Source: Mycolicibacterium neworleansense (GTDB taxonomy: Bacteria > Actinomycetota > Actinomycetes > Mycobacteriales > Mycobacteriaceae). From it: 64,000 bases of DNA. Position 1 is the stretch's first letter; each line of letters begins with the position of its first letter. The notes under the pieces are model-generated. The model was given only the letters and a program-made list of their open reading frames with translations, was not told the DNA's origin and searched no databases. The DNA lies in assembly GCF_001245615.1 (NCBI RefSeq), contig NZ_CWKH01000001.1, positions 1,736,001 to 1,800,000 on the forward strand, given 5' to 3'. Below are positions 50,670-58,960 of this stretch, piece by piece. A program made the translations under genes and the position numbers.

Positions 50670-51437
50670 CTAGATGGCGCCGGGGTCGGTGCGGATAACC
50701 GCGAACAACTGCTCGGTGGCCGGCTCGGGCACCGCGTCGAACTCGTCGGCGAGAAGCCGTCGACACACTGAGTATTGACGCAGCGCCTGCGAGCGGGCGC
50801 CCATGCGGACACAGGCCCGCATCGTCATCCGGTGAGCATCTTCGCGGCACGGATCGACCTCGAGCAGTCGCGTGGCGTACGCCAGCGCCTGCTCGTAGTT
50901 GGCCAATTCGAAGTGTGCGTCGGCCAACCGGGCCAGCGTCGCCAGGCACACCGTACGCAATCGCTCGCGCTCCAACAGGCCGGCAATACCCGACTCCGAC
51001 GACAGGTCACCGCGATAGAAGTCGACCGCACGCTCGTACGCTTCGATCGCCGCTTCGGTCGCCCCGGTCGACAGCAGGCGGTGGCCGGTGTCGACGGCGG
51101 ATTCGAACTCCAGCGAGTCGACTTTCAGCCCACCGTCCAGGTTCAGCACGTAGTGACCCTGCCGGTGCACCACCGGCGCCTGGCCGTCGAGCGCATCGGC
51201 GAACTGGGTCTTGAGCCCGTGAACCAGGGTGTTCAGGCACTGCGTCGACAGGTCCGGCGAGCTGTCCGGCCAGATCGTCTCGATCAGCGCCTCACGGCCG
51301 ATGCCGGAGCGGTGCCGAATCGCCAAGCTGCTCAGCAGCTTCTCGGCCTTCCCCCCGGACCGCAGCGGTACCGGCCTGCCCCACTTGCACACCTGGAAGG
51401 GGCCCAGCACCCGTAGCGCAACACCGACGTTGTCCAT
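50670..51437 (-). CDS. SARP/AfsR-type (BTAD) transcriptional activator
   Basis: 255 aa. The N-terminal ~95 residues form the OmpR-like winged helix of SARP regulators (LRVLGPFQVCKWGRPVPLRSGGKAEKLLSSLA, then STQCLNTLVHGLKTQ). Residues ~100-250 are the bacterial transcriptional activation domain with TPR-like helices (ALAYATRLLEVDPCREDAHRMTMRACVRMG). No ATPase or sensor domain is fused. SARPs usually activate adjacent operons, so it probably controls the contractile locus downstream. ATG 51437 starts the domain; the ribosome site is weak and a longer frame exists. Confidence 0.85.
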   Translation of the reverse strand: MDNVGVALRVLGPFQVCKWGRPVPLRSGGKAEKLLSSLAIRHRSGIGREALIETIWPDSSPDLSTQCLNTLVHGLKTQFADALDGQAPVVHRQGHYVLNLDGGLKVDSLEFESAVDTGHRLLSTGATEAAIEAYERAVDFYRGDLSSESGIAGLLERERLRTVCLATLARLADAHFELANYEQALAYATRLLEVDPCREDAHRMTMRACVRMGARSQALRQYSVCRRLLADEFDAVPEPATEQLFAVIRTDPGAI

Positions 51438-51599
51438 GACCGTCACCCACCACACACGTCGCGAACAGGTGAATGAACCGCTCGACGGTCGGCCGCCCTC
51501 GCCACCTTCATCCGCCACCCCACTCGTAGGTACTGGTCGACTGTTCGAATCATCGTCCAATGGCAGCGGCCGCAATAGAGTAGTCGTCTACTCGGAAAA

Positions 51600-51740
51600 T
51601 CAATCGTCACAGCGACAGGACCGTGCCGCCCCGTCGATGTGTACCGAATCGGACGCGTCCTCGATCGCCGCGATCTCATCGTCGCTGAAATCTTCGTCCT
51701 GCGCGGTGGCCAGGATTGCGTCGCGGTCGTCGGCGAACAT
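51600..51740 (-). CDS. Small acidic protein
   Basis: 46 aa starting MFADDRDAILATAQDEDFSD and ending in CRC-type cysteines. GGGAGGA lies about eight bases ahead of ATG 51740, which is why this short frame is accepted over a longer one. Very acidic. Position between the SARP gene and the membrane hydrolase suggests possible association with the locus. Function unknown. Confidence 0.45.
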   Translation of the reverse strand: MFADDRDAILATAQDEDFSDDEIAAIEDASDSVHIDGAARSCRCDD

Positions 51741-51769
51741 CGCGCGGATCCTCCCGTATCCGCAACGGC

Positions 51770-53437
51770 TCAGCTTCCCGCGATCGCGTCCTGCACCCGC
51801 TGGGTCAGCGCGGGATCCCATCCGCGCGGCGCCAGGATGTCGATCCACAGGTCAGCGGCGTCCGGGCCGAAGGCATGCCCGTACCCGTAGGGCACGTCGG
51901 CGGAGAAGATCATGTCCAGCGTCACCTGCCAGAACGTCACGAACGGCAGCCAGCGCATGCCCGGGTCCACATCGGGGCCCAGCGGTTCCCGCAGCCAGTC
52001 CGGGCGGTGCAACAGCAGGTCGAAGGACCACCAGGTGATGGGGTCGCTGGCGTGCTGCCAGAACACCACGCGCGGAAACTCCCACGGCCCGGCCAGATTC
52101 ACATCGGAGGTCCTGGATGCGAATCGGATGTGGCGACCCCCGTCGACCACCGGCAGCCGCTCGAGCGAACCAGCGTCCCGGTGGGCAGTGATCCTGCTCC
52201 AGGGCTGGGCGAAGTTGGGTGTGCCGACCAGCAGCGCACCGTCGGTGCGGGCGACCATATCGGCACCGGAGGCAAACGCCGACTGTCCGCCGAAGGAGCC
52301 CAGGCTCTCGCCGAACACCACGAGTTTCGGCCGCTGCACTTCCGGCAGGGCAGCCCAAACCCGGTGCACCGCCTCGAACAACGCCTGTCCGGCCTCCGGC
52401 GGGGTCTCTCGGTCGGCGATGAAAGAGAGGGCGCTGGGCAGGAATGAATACTGCATCGACGCGATCGCGGTATCCCCCGCGTTGACGTATTCGAGGGCCG
52501 CCGCCACATTCGGGTTCACCCATCCCCGGCCCGTGGTGGTCACCACGGCCAGCACCTTGCGCTCGAACGCTCTGGTGCGACGCAGTTCGGCGACCACCTG
52601 CTCGGCGATACCTTCGACGCTGCCGGCCGAGGTGCGGCCGGCGTACACCCGGATCGGGGTGAGCGCCGGGACGCCGGTCACCGCCGAGATCTGTTGGGCG
52701 CTCGGACCGCCGGCCACGAACGTGCGGCCTTCCCGTCCGAGGGTGTCCCACGCCTGCGCCGAGGCCGGCGAACCGGAACGCTCCGGCGCACCGGGCCGTA
52801 CGACGCCGTCGGCGGTGCTCTTGTCGGCCACCTTCGCCGAACGTTCGGCCATGCTCAGCAGTCCACGATGCAATGCGCCGTCGAGCCCCATCACCGCCAG
52901 CACCACCACGATCACCAGCGCGGCCAGCCGTGCCGCTGGAGCGGGTACCACCCGCCCGCCGGTCTGAGCCAAACGATTCGTGGCCCAACGTAAACCGCGC
53001 CCGACCGCGAGCAGCGCCACCGCGATGACCACCGCGATCAACAACACCACCAGGTAGAACGACCGCTCGGTGCGCGGCATCCCGATCAGGTCGCGCAGGA
53101 TCTGCTGCCACCACGACCCCAGCACCAGAAAGGCCGGGACCACCGCCGCGGTGGCGCCGGCCAACGTCCACCACCCGATCCGGCGGGTGCGTGCCGACCA
53201 CTGCGGGTTGATCCCGCACCGGCACACCGCCCACGCCGTGGCGCACCCCAACCCGTACCCGATGCCGACACTGATGCCGGTGGCAACCGCCTGCAGATAC
53301 CAGGGCCGCGGCAACAGTGACGGGGTCATCGACCAGGCGAAAAACAGCAGCGCGACGGACAGTCCGACCGGATGAAGGGTCCGCGCCGCCGACACGACGC
53401 TCGACGGGATGGGTAAGCCCCGCGAGGCTCGCAGCAC
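51770..53437 (-). CDS. Membrane-anchored alpha/beta-hydrolase family protein
   Basis: 555 aa. About four membrane helices occupy the first ~190 residues. The rest is an alpha/beta-hydrolase domain of the actinobacterial type (PF10081-like) with the nucleophile elbow GESLGSFGG, followed by DGALLVGTPNF and a late YGYGHAFG bearing a candidate catalytic histidine. Family members are membrane esterase-like proteins of unknown substrate. A paralogue group is common in mycobacteria. Transcribed toward the contractile locus but separated from it by the SARP and small genes. Confidence 0.85.
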   Translation of the reverse strand: MLRASRGLPIPSSVVSAARTLHPVGLSVALLFFAWSMTPSLLPRPWYLQAVATGISVGIGYGLGCATAWAVCRCGINPQWSARTRRIGWWTLAGATAAVVPAFLVLGSWWQQILRDLIGMPRTERSFYLVVLLIAVVIAVALLAVGRGLRWATNRLAQTGGRVVPAPAARLAALVIVVVLAVMGLDGALHRGLLSMAERSAKVADKSTADGVVRPGAPERSGSPASAQAWDTLGREGRTFVAGGPSAQQISAVTGVPALTPIRVYAGRTSAGSVEGIAEQVVAELRRTRAFERKVLAVVTTTGRGWVNPNVAAALEYVNAGDTAIASMQYSFLPSALSFIADRETPPEAGQALFEAVHRVWAALPEVQRPKLVVFGESLGSFGGQSAFASGADMVARTDGALLVGTPNFAQPWSRITAHRDAGSLERLPVVDGGRHIRFASRTSDVNLAGPWEFPRVVFWQHASDPITWWSFDLLLHRPDWLREPLGPDVDPGMRWLPFVTFWQVTLDMIFSADVPYGYGHAFGPDAADLWIDILAPRGWDPALTQRVQDAIAGS

Positions 53438-53554
53438 GAGGTACCGCCCTTCGTTCAGTTGGGTATCGAGACTGTAGTGGACCGCATGATCGCCGGCCGA
53501 TTGCTAAGGCTGGACTAACAGCTTCGGATTCCGCAGCGGGCGTTAGAGTCGAGC

Positions 53555-54121
53555 GTGCCCAGGATCAGTGCCTCATCGGTCGAAGAACACCGCGAGCTGG
53601 TCCAACAGCGCATCTTCGAGGCTTTCGCGACACTCATGGCCGAGCACAGCTTCGACGCGATCACGATGGCCAAGCTCGCCGCCGAAGCCGGCATCGGCAG
53701 GACCGCGATCTATCACCACTTCCCCGACAAGGAATCCGTGGTGATCGCCTTCGCCTCGCACGAGACGACCCGGTACCTCGACGGGTTGCGCGCCGCACTG
53801 TCCGAAGTCGACGATCCCGTCGGCCGCCTCGGGGTCTACATCCGCCATCAGCTCGAGGCCGGACAAGAGTTCCACATGGGCATGGGCATGCAGCTCTACG
53901 GCGCACTGTCGACCGAGACAATGCTGGCCATCCGCGACCATGTGGTGGCGGTCGAGGACGTGCTGCGCGACATCCTGGCCCAGGGTGTCGCCGCCGGACA
54001 GTTCGTCGTCGACGACGAGCCCGCCACCATGTCGTTGATTCATGCGTGCCTGGCGCCACGCCACCTGCCGGTCGCGGCGATCGAACGATTCGTCCTGCGT
54101 GCGCTGGGCGCCACGCCCTAG
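53555..54121 (+). CDS. TetR-family transcriptional regulator
   Basis: 188 aa. The N-terminal helix-turn-helix (ITMAKLAAEAGIGRTAIYHHFPDKESV) is standard TetR; the ligand domain is divergent and contains HMGMGMQLYG and several His residues. GTG 53555 is the start. It lies upstream of, and in the same direction as, heme oxygenase, with a strong inverted repeat in the gap, so it may be a heme-responsive or related regulator of that gene; the ligand is inference. Confidence 0.9.
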   Translation: MPRISASSVEEHRELVQQRIFEAFATLMAEHSFDAITMAKLAAEAGIGRTAIYHHFPDKESVVIAFASHETTRYLDGLRAALSEVDDPVGRLGVYIRHQLEAGQEFHMGMGMQLYGALSTETMLAIRDHVVAVEDVLRDILAQGVAAGQFVVDDEPATMSLIHACLAPRHLPVAAIERFVLRALGATP

Positions 54122-54191
54122 CCGCGACCAACCCGCCACACCGCGCGGGAAACGTAACCCCCCGAACCCGTCGGCACCGTGTTAGGTTTCC

Positions 54192-54224
54192 GACAGGTTG
54201 TCAGCATCATCCTGACAACCTGTC
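54192..54224. promoter_or_regulatory. Inverted repeat operator before heme oxygenase
   Basis: Perfect 13-base arms GACAGGTTGTCAG and CTGACAACCTGTC separated by seven bases, 30 bases before the heme oxygenase start. Size and symmetry fit a TetR-family site; the TetR gene just upstream is the likely owner. Confidence 0.65.
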
Positions 54225-54254
54225 AAAGTTGAGCCCTACCAAGTGGAGCCGAGA

Positions 54255-54911
54255 ATGCCGCCGAGCGCCGTCGCAACCGAGTCCGTCCGATCGCTGTCCG
54301 CGGCGATGCGCCAGGACTCGACCGATCAGCACGATGCCGCCGAGCAGTCGCCGTTCGTCACCGAACTTCTGAGCGGCCGGGTCAACGAGCAGGGCTACAT
54401 CGACTACCTGTTGCGCTTGCGCGCGATCTACCACGCGCTGGAGAGCGCCGTCCGGGAACACCGCGACGACCCGCTCGTCGGCGCCGTGTACGACCCCGCC
54501 CTTGAGCGGTTGGGCGCCATCGACGCCGATCTGGCCCACTGGGCGCCCGGTGCGGATCGCGACGTCGACTCACCGGCGGTGCGCGCCTACTGCGCCCGGT
54601 TCACCGATTCGCCCTGGGGCGGAACACTTGTCGCGCATCACTACACCCGCTACCTCGGCGACCTCTCCGGCGGCCAGGTCATCGGCCGCATGCTGGGGCG
54701 CTCGTTCGATCTCGACGGTGCGGGGCTGGCGTTCTACGACTTCCCGATGCGCCCCAAGCCGTACAAGGACGCCTACCGCGACCGCCTCGACGGGCTGGAC
54801 CTGGATGAGGACGAGGTTGATCGCGTGGTCGACGAGGTGAAACTGGCCTTCGGCCTCAACCAGCGAGTCTTCGATGAGCTCGCCGAGAACCTGCCCGCCT
54901 ACCGGCGCTGA
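54255..54911 (+). CDS. Heme oxygenase (biliverdin-producing)
   Basis: About 218 aa, HO-1-type fold. The proximal heme ligand lies in STDQHDAAEQSPF, and the distal-helix signature GDLSGGQVIGR is intact, so it is expected to open heme to biliverdin, CO and iron. ATG 54255 is chosen; GTG 54243 is an alternative. The TetR gene and dyad upstream suggest regulation by heme or iron, and an iron box lies 68 bases after the stop, before the PPE gene. Together this points to heme-iron use. Confidence 0.93.
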   Translation: MPPSAVATESVRSLSAAMRQDSTDQHDAAEQSPFVTELLSGRVNEQGYIDYLLRLRAIYHALESAVREHRDDPLVGAVYDPALERLGAIDADLAHWAPGADRDVDSPAVRAYCARFTDSPWGGTLVAHHYTRYLGDLSGGQVIGRMLGRSFDLDGAGLAFYDFPMRPKPYKDAYRDRLDGLDLDEDEVDRVVDEVKLAFGLNQRVFDELAENLPAYRR

Positions 54912-54978
54912 GCCAGCCCGAACCCGAATTGACGATTCCGGCAATACATAGGAAGTTCATACCCCAAATCGGTTGAAG

Positions 54979-54997
54979 TTAGCTTATGCTAACCATA
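54979..54997. promoter_or_regulatory. IdeR-like iron box
   Basis: TTAGCTTATGCTAACCATA matches 15 of 19 positions of the mycobacterial IdeR consensus TTAGGTTAGGCTAACCTAA. It lies about 155 bases before the PPE gene and suggests iron repression of that gene. Confidence 0.65.
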
Positions 54998-55150
54998 GTT
55001 ATTCGGTGGGGGAGCCAAGCGATCGAGAGGAGACGCCGGGCCGCCTGCATGCACTGCACCCCGGACAACGCCGATGAGAATCTGCACCCCGAACCCCAAT
55101 GCAGCACATAGCGACACCCCGCCGTCGAGCGCCCGTTCAGGCGGTGCGCG

Positions 55151-56702
55151 ATGACCGCCCCGGTCTGGATGGCCGTACCTCCCGAAGTGCACTCGGCGCT
55201 GCTGAGCAGCGGCCCCGGACCCGGACCGCTACTGGCCGCCGCCGGCGCCTGGAGCTCCTTGAGCACCGAATACTCCTCAGCGGCAACCGAATTGAGCGCA
55301 CTGATGGGTACGGTGCAGGCCGGAGCCTGGGAGGGCCCCAGCGCCGAGCAGTACACCGCAGCACACCTGCCCTACCTGGCCTGGCTGAGCCACACGAGCG
55401 CCACCAGCGCCGGGGTGGCCGCCCAGATCGAAACCGCGGCTGCCTCCTATTCGGCCGCGCTGGCCGCCATGCCGACACTGGCCGAGTTGGCCGCCAACCG
55501 GACGACCCTCGGCGTCCTGGTCGCCACCAACTTCTTCGGCATCAACACCGTGCCCATCGCCGTCAACGAGGCCGACTACGTCCGCATGTGGATTCAGGCC
55601 GCGACCACGATGACCGTCTACCAGGCCGCCTCCGAGGTGGCGGTCACGGCCGCACCGCAGTCGACCGCAGCACCCGTGCTCCTGGCCCCGGGCGTCGGGG
55701 AAGCCGGATCCGGGTCGGCCACCATGATGCAGTCTGCGACCGTCGCCCGAGCCGCCGAATCCGGCTCATCCCTCAGCCTGAGCGACCTGATCAGTTCCTA
55801 CGAGGAGTTCGTCAAATGGGTCGAGGCCAACGATCCGATCGGGAACTGGCTGGCCGGCCAATCTGAGCATTTCTATGGGATGTACGACCAGCTACGGGAA
55901 TTCATCCTCGAGCCCTGGCGCATTCCGCAGGTCCTCGCCGAGATCATCGCCGACCCGTCGCTGCTGTTCACCACGTATATCAACGTGTTCTTCCTCGGTG
56001 CGTACGCAGCCGTCTTCGCGGTGCTGGGCACCCCGCTGTATGCCGCGGCGGTCGCAGCGGCCTCGCCGGCGATGCTCGGCCTGCTCGGCATCGTCGGACT
56101 GGCGCAGGCCTACGACATTCCGATCGACGCGCCCGCCCCCGAACCGGTCAGCCCGCCCGCCGAGCACCCGGCCCGCGGCGGCGCCGACACCCGGTGCCAC
56201 ACCGGTCACTCCGGCGCCCTCCCCCGCACCGATGGCCACCGGCGCCGAAACCAGCATGTATGCGGTCCCCGGCGCAGGTCCCGGTTTCGGCTTCGGCCCG
56301 ACCATGCGCCACAGTGCCACCGCCCAGGCCTCGGACTCCGTCGGCGCATCCGCCGCGGCCGCCGCGACGGCGGCCGCGGTCGACAAACGACGAGCACAGG
56401 CCCGCAAGCGGCGCGGCGGGACGGCCAAGGACCGCGGTTACCGCTACGAATTCATGACGGCCGACCCAGACACCACCGCGCCGCCGCCCGGGCAACCCGC
56501 CGCCACCAGCGCCTCCGGCAGCGGTGCCGGCGACCTCGGGTTCACCGGCACCGCAGTGAAATCCGCTGTCGCCGGGCCGGCCGGGTTGACCACGCTGGCC
56601 GATGACACGTTCGGCAGCGGCACCACGACACCGATGATGCCGGGAAGCTGGCAGACCGAGGTCGATGACCGACCGGACCGCGAGCACGAGGCCGGCGTCT
56701 AA
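55151..56702 (+). CDS. PPE family protein, reading frame shifted in 3' third
   Basis: The first ~340 residues are an intact PPE domain: [15 protein letters not shown], the W-x-G turn [22 protein letters not shown] and a helical body. From about 56150-56185 the frame must change by one base: the following frame (stop at 56700-56702) encodes a typical PPE tail with Ala/Pro linker, [23 protein letters not shown] and PMMPGSW. In the original frame the tail is Arg-rich noise ending at 56605. A single-base indel in a GC-rich run is the simplest cause: real mutation or sequencing error. PPE proteins are exported through ESX systems; the iron box upstream suggests iron control. Confidence 0.85.
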
Positions 56703-56821
56703 CCGATCTGTGTTGAGGCCGTGAACAATTCATGAGAGTTGGCGTTAGCGGCCCGCCCGGCGCACCCGGTTCCCGGGGCCGCACGGCAATATTGGTGATT
56801 CCCGGCAGAAGGGAACACCGC

Positions 56822-57634
56822 ATGACCAGTGACACCGTGCGACAGCCAGATTCATGGGCCGGCACGCTGCCGCAGTTCTCCACGGTGGAGAAGCACGGCC
56901 GCATCACGGTGCCGATCATCCGAATTTCGGAGACACTTCGGTTCTTCGCCGGGGTCACCTTCGTGCTGTGGGCGCTCGTCGCCGTCGGCGCAGCGTTCTG
57001 GTGTCACAGCATGCAGACCCTCAACCCATCGCCATGGCTGGGCTTCGCAACGGTCCTGGGCTCGTTCCTGCCCGCCATCCTCGCGACCATCGTTGCCGAC
57101 AGGGCTCGCGACACGTTCGGGCAGCGGTGGACCGCCAACTGGATCGCTCTGATACCCGCATTGTCCGGCGTCGCGGTCGGGTTGCTCGGCGCCGCCCTCT
57201 GGTTCCGGGATTTCACCGGCGGAGTCATCGCGCTGGCCAGCGCCGTGTGCTCGGCCGGCACGGCGATCGCCGTACTCGCGGCATGGCGGGGCGTGCGTTA
57301 CACCCGGCGGCGCCAAGCCTGGCTGGCGGCGCTGCGCAACCACGGCGTCCGGTCACAGGGCGAGCTGCGCGACGTGAAATTCCTGAAACGCTGGACCGCA
57401 GACGACCCGCAGTTCACCGTCACCGTCGCATTCGAGGCTCCGACCGGACGTCGGGTGGTGACCGCGAACATGGTCGCCGAGCACGCCCGCGTCCCTCTGG
57501 CGGGGTCACGCGTCGTCGTCTTCAGTGCGGCTCACGACCCCGGCGACGACGTCCTCATCGAGCTCGATCCGGCCTGCCCACCCGAGTTCGACCGTGATCC
57601 CGGCGGCCGGTACCGCAAGCCGAGTGGCAGTTAG
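56822..57634 (+). CDS. Four-helix membrane protein of unknown function
   Basis: 270 aa. Four hydrophobic segments (about residues 38-58, 70-90, 102-120 and 126-146) are followed by a soluble domain rich in beta strands (FTVTVAFEAPTGRRVVTANM). No family recognised. GAAGGGAAC precedes ATG 56822. It may be co-transcribed with the PPE gene; its stop overlaps the convergent aroG-like gene by four bases. Confidence 0.7.
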   Translation: MTSDTVRQPDSWAGTLPQFSTVEKHGRITVPIIRISETLRFFAGVTFVLWALVAVGAAFWCHSMQTLNPSPWLGFATVLGSFLPAILATIVADRARDTFGQRWTANWIALIPALSGVAVGLLGAALWFRDFTGGVIALASAVCSAGTAIAVLAAWRGVRYTRRRQAWLAALRNHGVRSQGELRDVKFLKRWTADDPQFTVTVAFEAPTGRRVVTANMVAEHARVPLAGSRVVVFSAAHDPGDDVLIELDPACPPEFDRDPGGRYRKPSGS

Positions 57635-58689
57635 CCGTTGCGACGGGCGAGCTCCCGCAGCACCAGATCGGTGGCATCCCAATCCATGCACTTGTCGGTG
57701 ACCGACTGACCGTAGGTCAGCGGCCGCGCCTCAGGCGACTGGGCACCGGCCACCAGGAAGCTCTCCAGCATCACGCCGCTGATCGGCATCCCGTCACGAA
57801 CCAGCTGCGCCACCTCTGCGGCCACCGAGGCCTGGCGAACATGGTCCTTGCCGGAATTGGCGTGGCTGCAATCGATCACGACGCGAGCGGGCAGCCCGGC
57901 ACCGGTGAGCTTCGCCGCCGCATCGGACACCGAGTCGGCGCCGTAATTCGGCCCGTCGGTGCCGCCGCGCAGGATCACGTGGCAGTCCTCGTTGCCTTCG
58001 GTGCTCACCACCGCACCGCGGCCCATGTCGTCCATCCCGAAGAAGACATGCTCGGCGGCAGCGGCTTTCACACCGTCGACCGCGACCTGGATGTTGCCGT
58101 CGGTGCCGTTCTTGAACCCGACCGGCATCGACAGGCCCGACGCCAGCTGGCGGTGCACCTGCGACTCGGTGGTCCTGGCGCCGATCGCACCCCACGCCAC
58201 GGCGTCGGCGATGTACTGCGGGCTGGTCGGTTCCAGGAACTCGCACCCGACCGGCAGCCCGATGTCGATGATGTCGAGCAGCAGTTGCCGGGCCACCCGG
58301 AGGCCACGTGCGACATCGTAGGTGCCGTCCATGCCCGGGTCGTTGATCAGGCCCTTCCAGCCGATGGTGGTGCGCGGCTTCTCGAAGTACACCCGCATCA
58401 CGATCTTGAGGTGGTCGGACAGCTCGTCGGCGACCTTGACCAGCCGACTGGCGTATTCCAGCGCAGCCGCGGGATCGTGTACCGAACAGGGGCCGACGAC
58501 CACCAGCAGCCGGTCATCACGACCGGCCAGGATGTCGGCGATCTCGTCGCGGTCGCGGGCCACCCGCTCAGCCCGGCGCTCCCCCAGCGGGAACTCCGTC
58601 AGCACGTCGTGCGGGCTGGGAATCGCGCTGAAACTGCGGACCCGTCGGTCCGATGTGGCGGGGACGTTGGCGATCTGCGCCAAGTTCAT
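57631..58689 (-). CDS. Class I DAHP synthase (AroG/AroF-type)
   Basis: 352 aa. Condenses phosphoenolpyruvate and erythrose 4-phosphate to DAHP, the first step to aromatic amino acids. Landmarks: VVVGPCSVHDP, MRVYFEKPRTTIGWKGL, the ARTTESQVHRQLASGLSMPVGFKNGTDG core and IDCSHANSGKDH with metal ligands. This is the microbial class I enzyme; mycobacteria typically also have a class II enzyme. ATG 58689 follows AGGAAGGCACC. A leader with peptide and hairpins lies upstream. Confidence 0.95.
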   Translation of the reverse strand: MNLAQIANVPATSDRRVRSFSAIPSPHDVLTEFPLGERRAERVARDRDEIADILAGRDDRLLVVVGPCSVHDPAAALEYASRLVKVADELSDHLKIVMRVYFEKPRTTIGWKGLINDPGMDGTYDVARGLRVARQLLLDIIDIGLPVGCEFLEPTSPQYIADAVAWGAIGARTTESQVHRQLASGLSMPVGFKNGTDGNIQVAVDGVKAAAAEHVFFGMDDMGRGAVVSTEGNEDCHVILRGGTDGPNYGADSVSDAAAKLTGAGLPARVVIDCSHANSGKDHVRQASVAAEVAQLVRDGMPISGVMLESFLVAGAQSPEARPLTYGQSVTDKCMDWDATDLVLRELARRNG

Positions 58690-58753
58690 TTTTCAGGTGC
58701 CTTCCTGGTGGTGGGCACCTGAACAAAGGATCCGGCGCCCTGTAACGACGAAA

Positions 58754-58776
58754 GGCAGCGACCGATGGTCACTGCC
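58754..58776 (-). terminator. Attenuator terminator hairpin before DAHP synthase
   Basis: On the minus strand, GGCAGTGACC pairs with GGTCGCTGCC around a three-base loop (one G-T pair), followed by TTTCGTCGTT. It lies between the leader peptide stop and the DAHP synthase start, the right place for a regulated terminator. Confidence 0.7.
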
Positions 58777-58798
58777 TGGGCTCCGGGTGGATGCGTGC

Positions 58799-58873
58799 TT
58801 AGTGCTGCGCTTTATCGGCTCCGCCCGGAGCCTTGATAAAGCGCCAATAGCTGGCACACACACCGATAGTCAC
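58799..58873 (-). CDS. Aromatic amino-acid leader peptide
   Basis: A 24-codon frame starting GTG reads VTIGVCASYWRFIKAPGG and on to a TAA. Tyr, Trp and Phe codons stand within four positions (YWRF), as expected for a peptide that senses aromatic tRNA charging. The hairpin at 58807-58844 overlaps its 3' half and a terminator follows. No clear ribosome site precedes the GTG, so the exact start is uncertain. Too short for ordinary gene calling. Confidence 0.7.
   Translation of the reverse strand: MTIGVCASYWRFIKAPGGADKAQH
58807..58844 (-). promoter_or_regulatory. Leader hairpin of DAHP synthase attenuator
   Basis: GCGCTTTATC pairs with GATAAAGCGC (10 bp), enclosing an inner GGCTCC/GGAGCC stem with a two-base bulge. 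A ribosome stalled at the Tyr-Trp-Phe codons would cover or free this hairpin and so decide whether the downstream terminator forms. Confidence 0.65.
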
Positions 58874-58960
58874 GTCGGCCAGGCTACACCACCGCCGATG
58901 CGGGGCCACAACCGGTGCGTTCACAACCGCGGATTGTGACCACGACCTACGATCCTGGAC

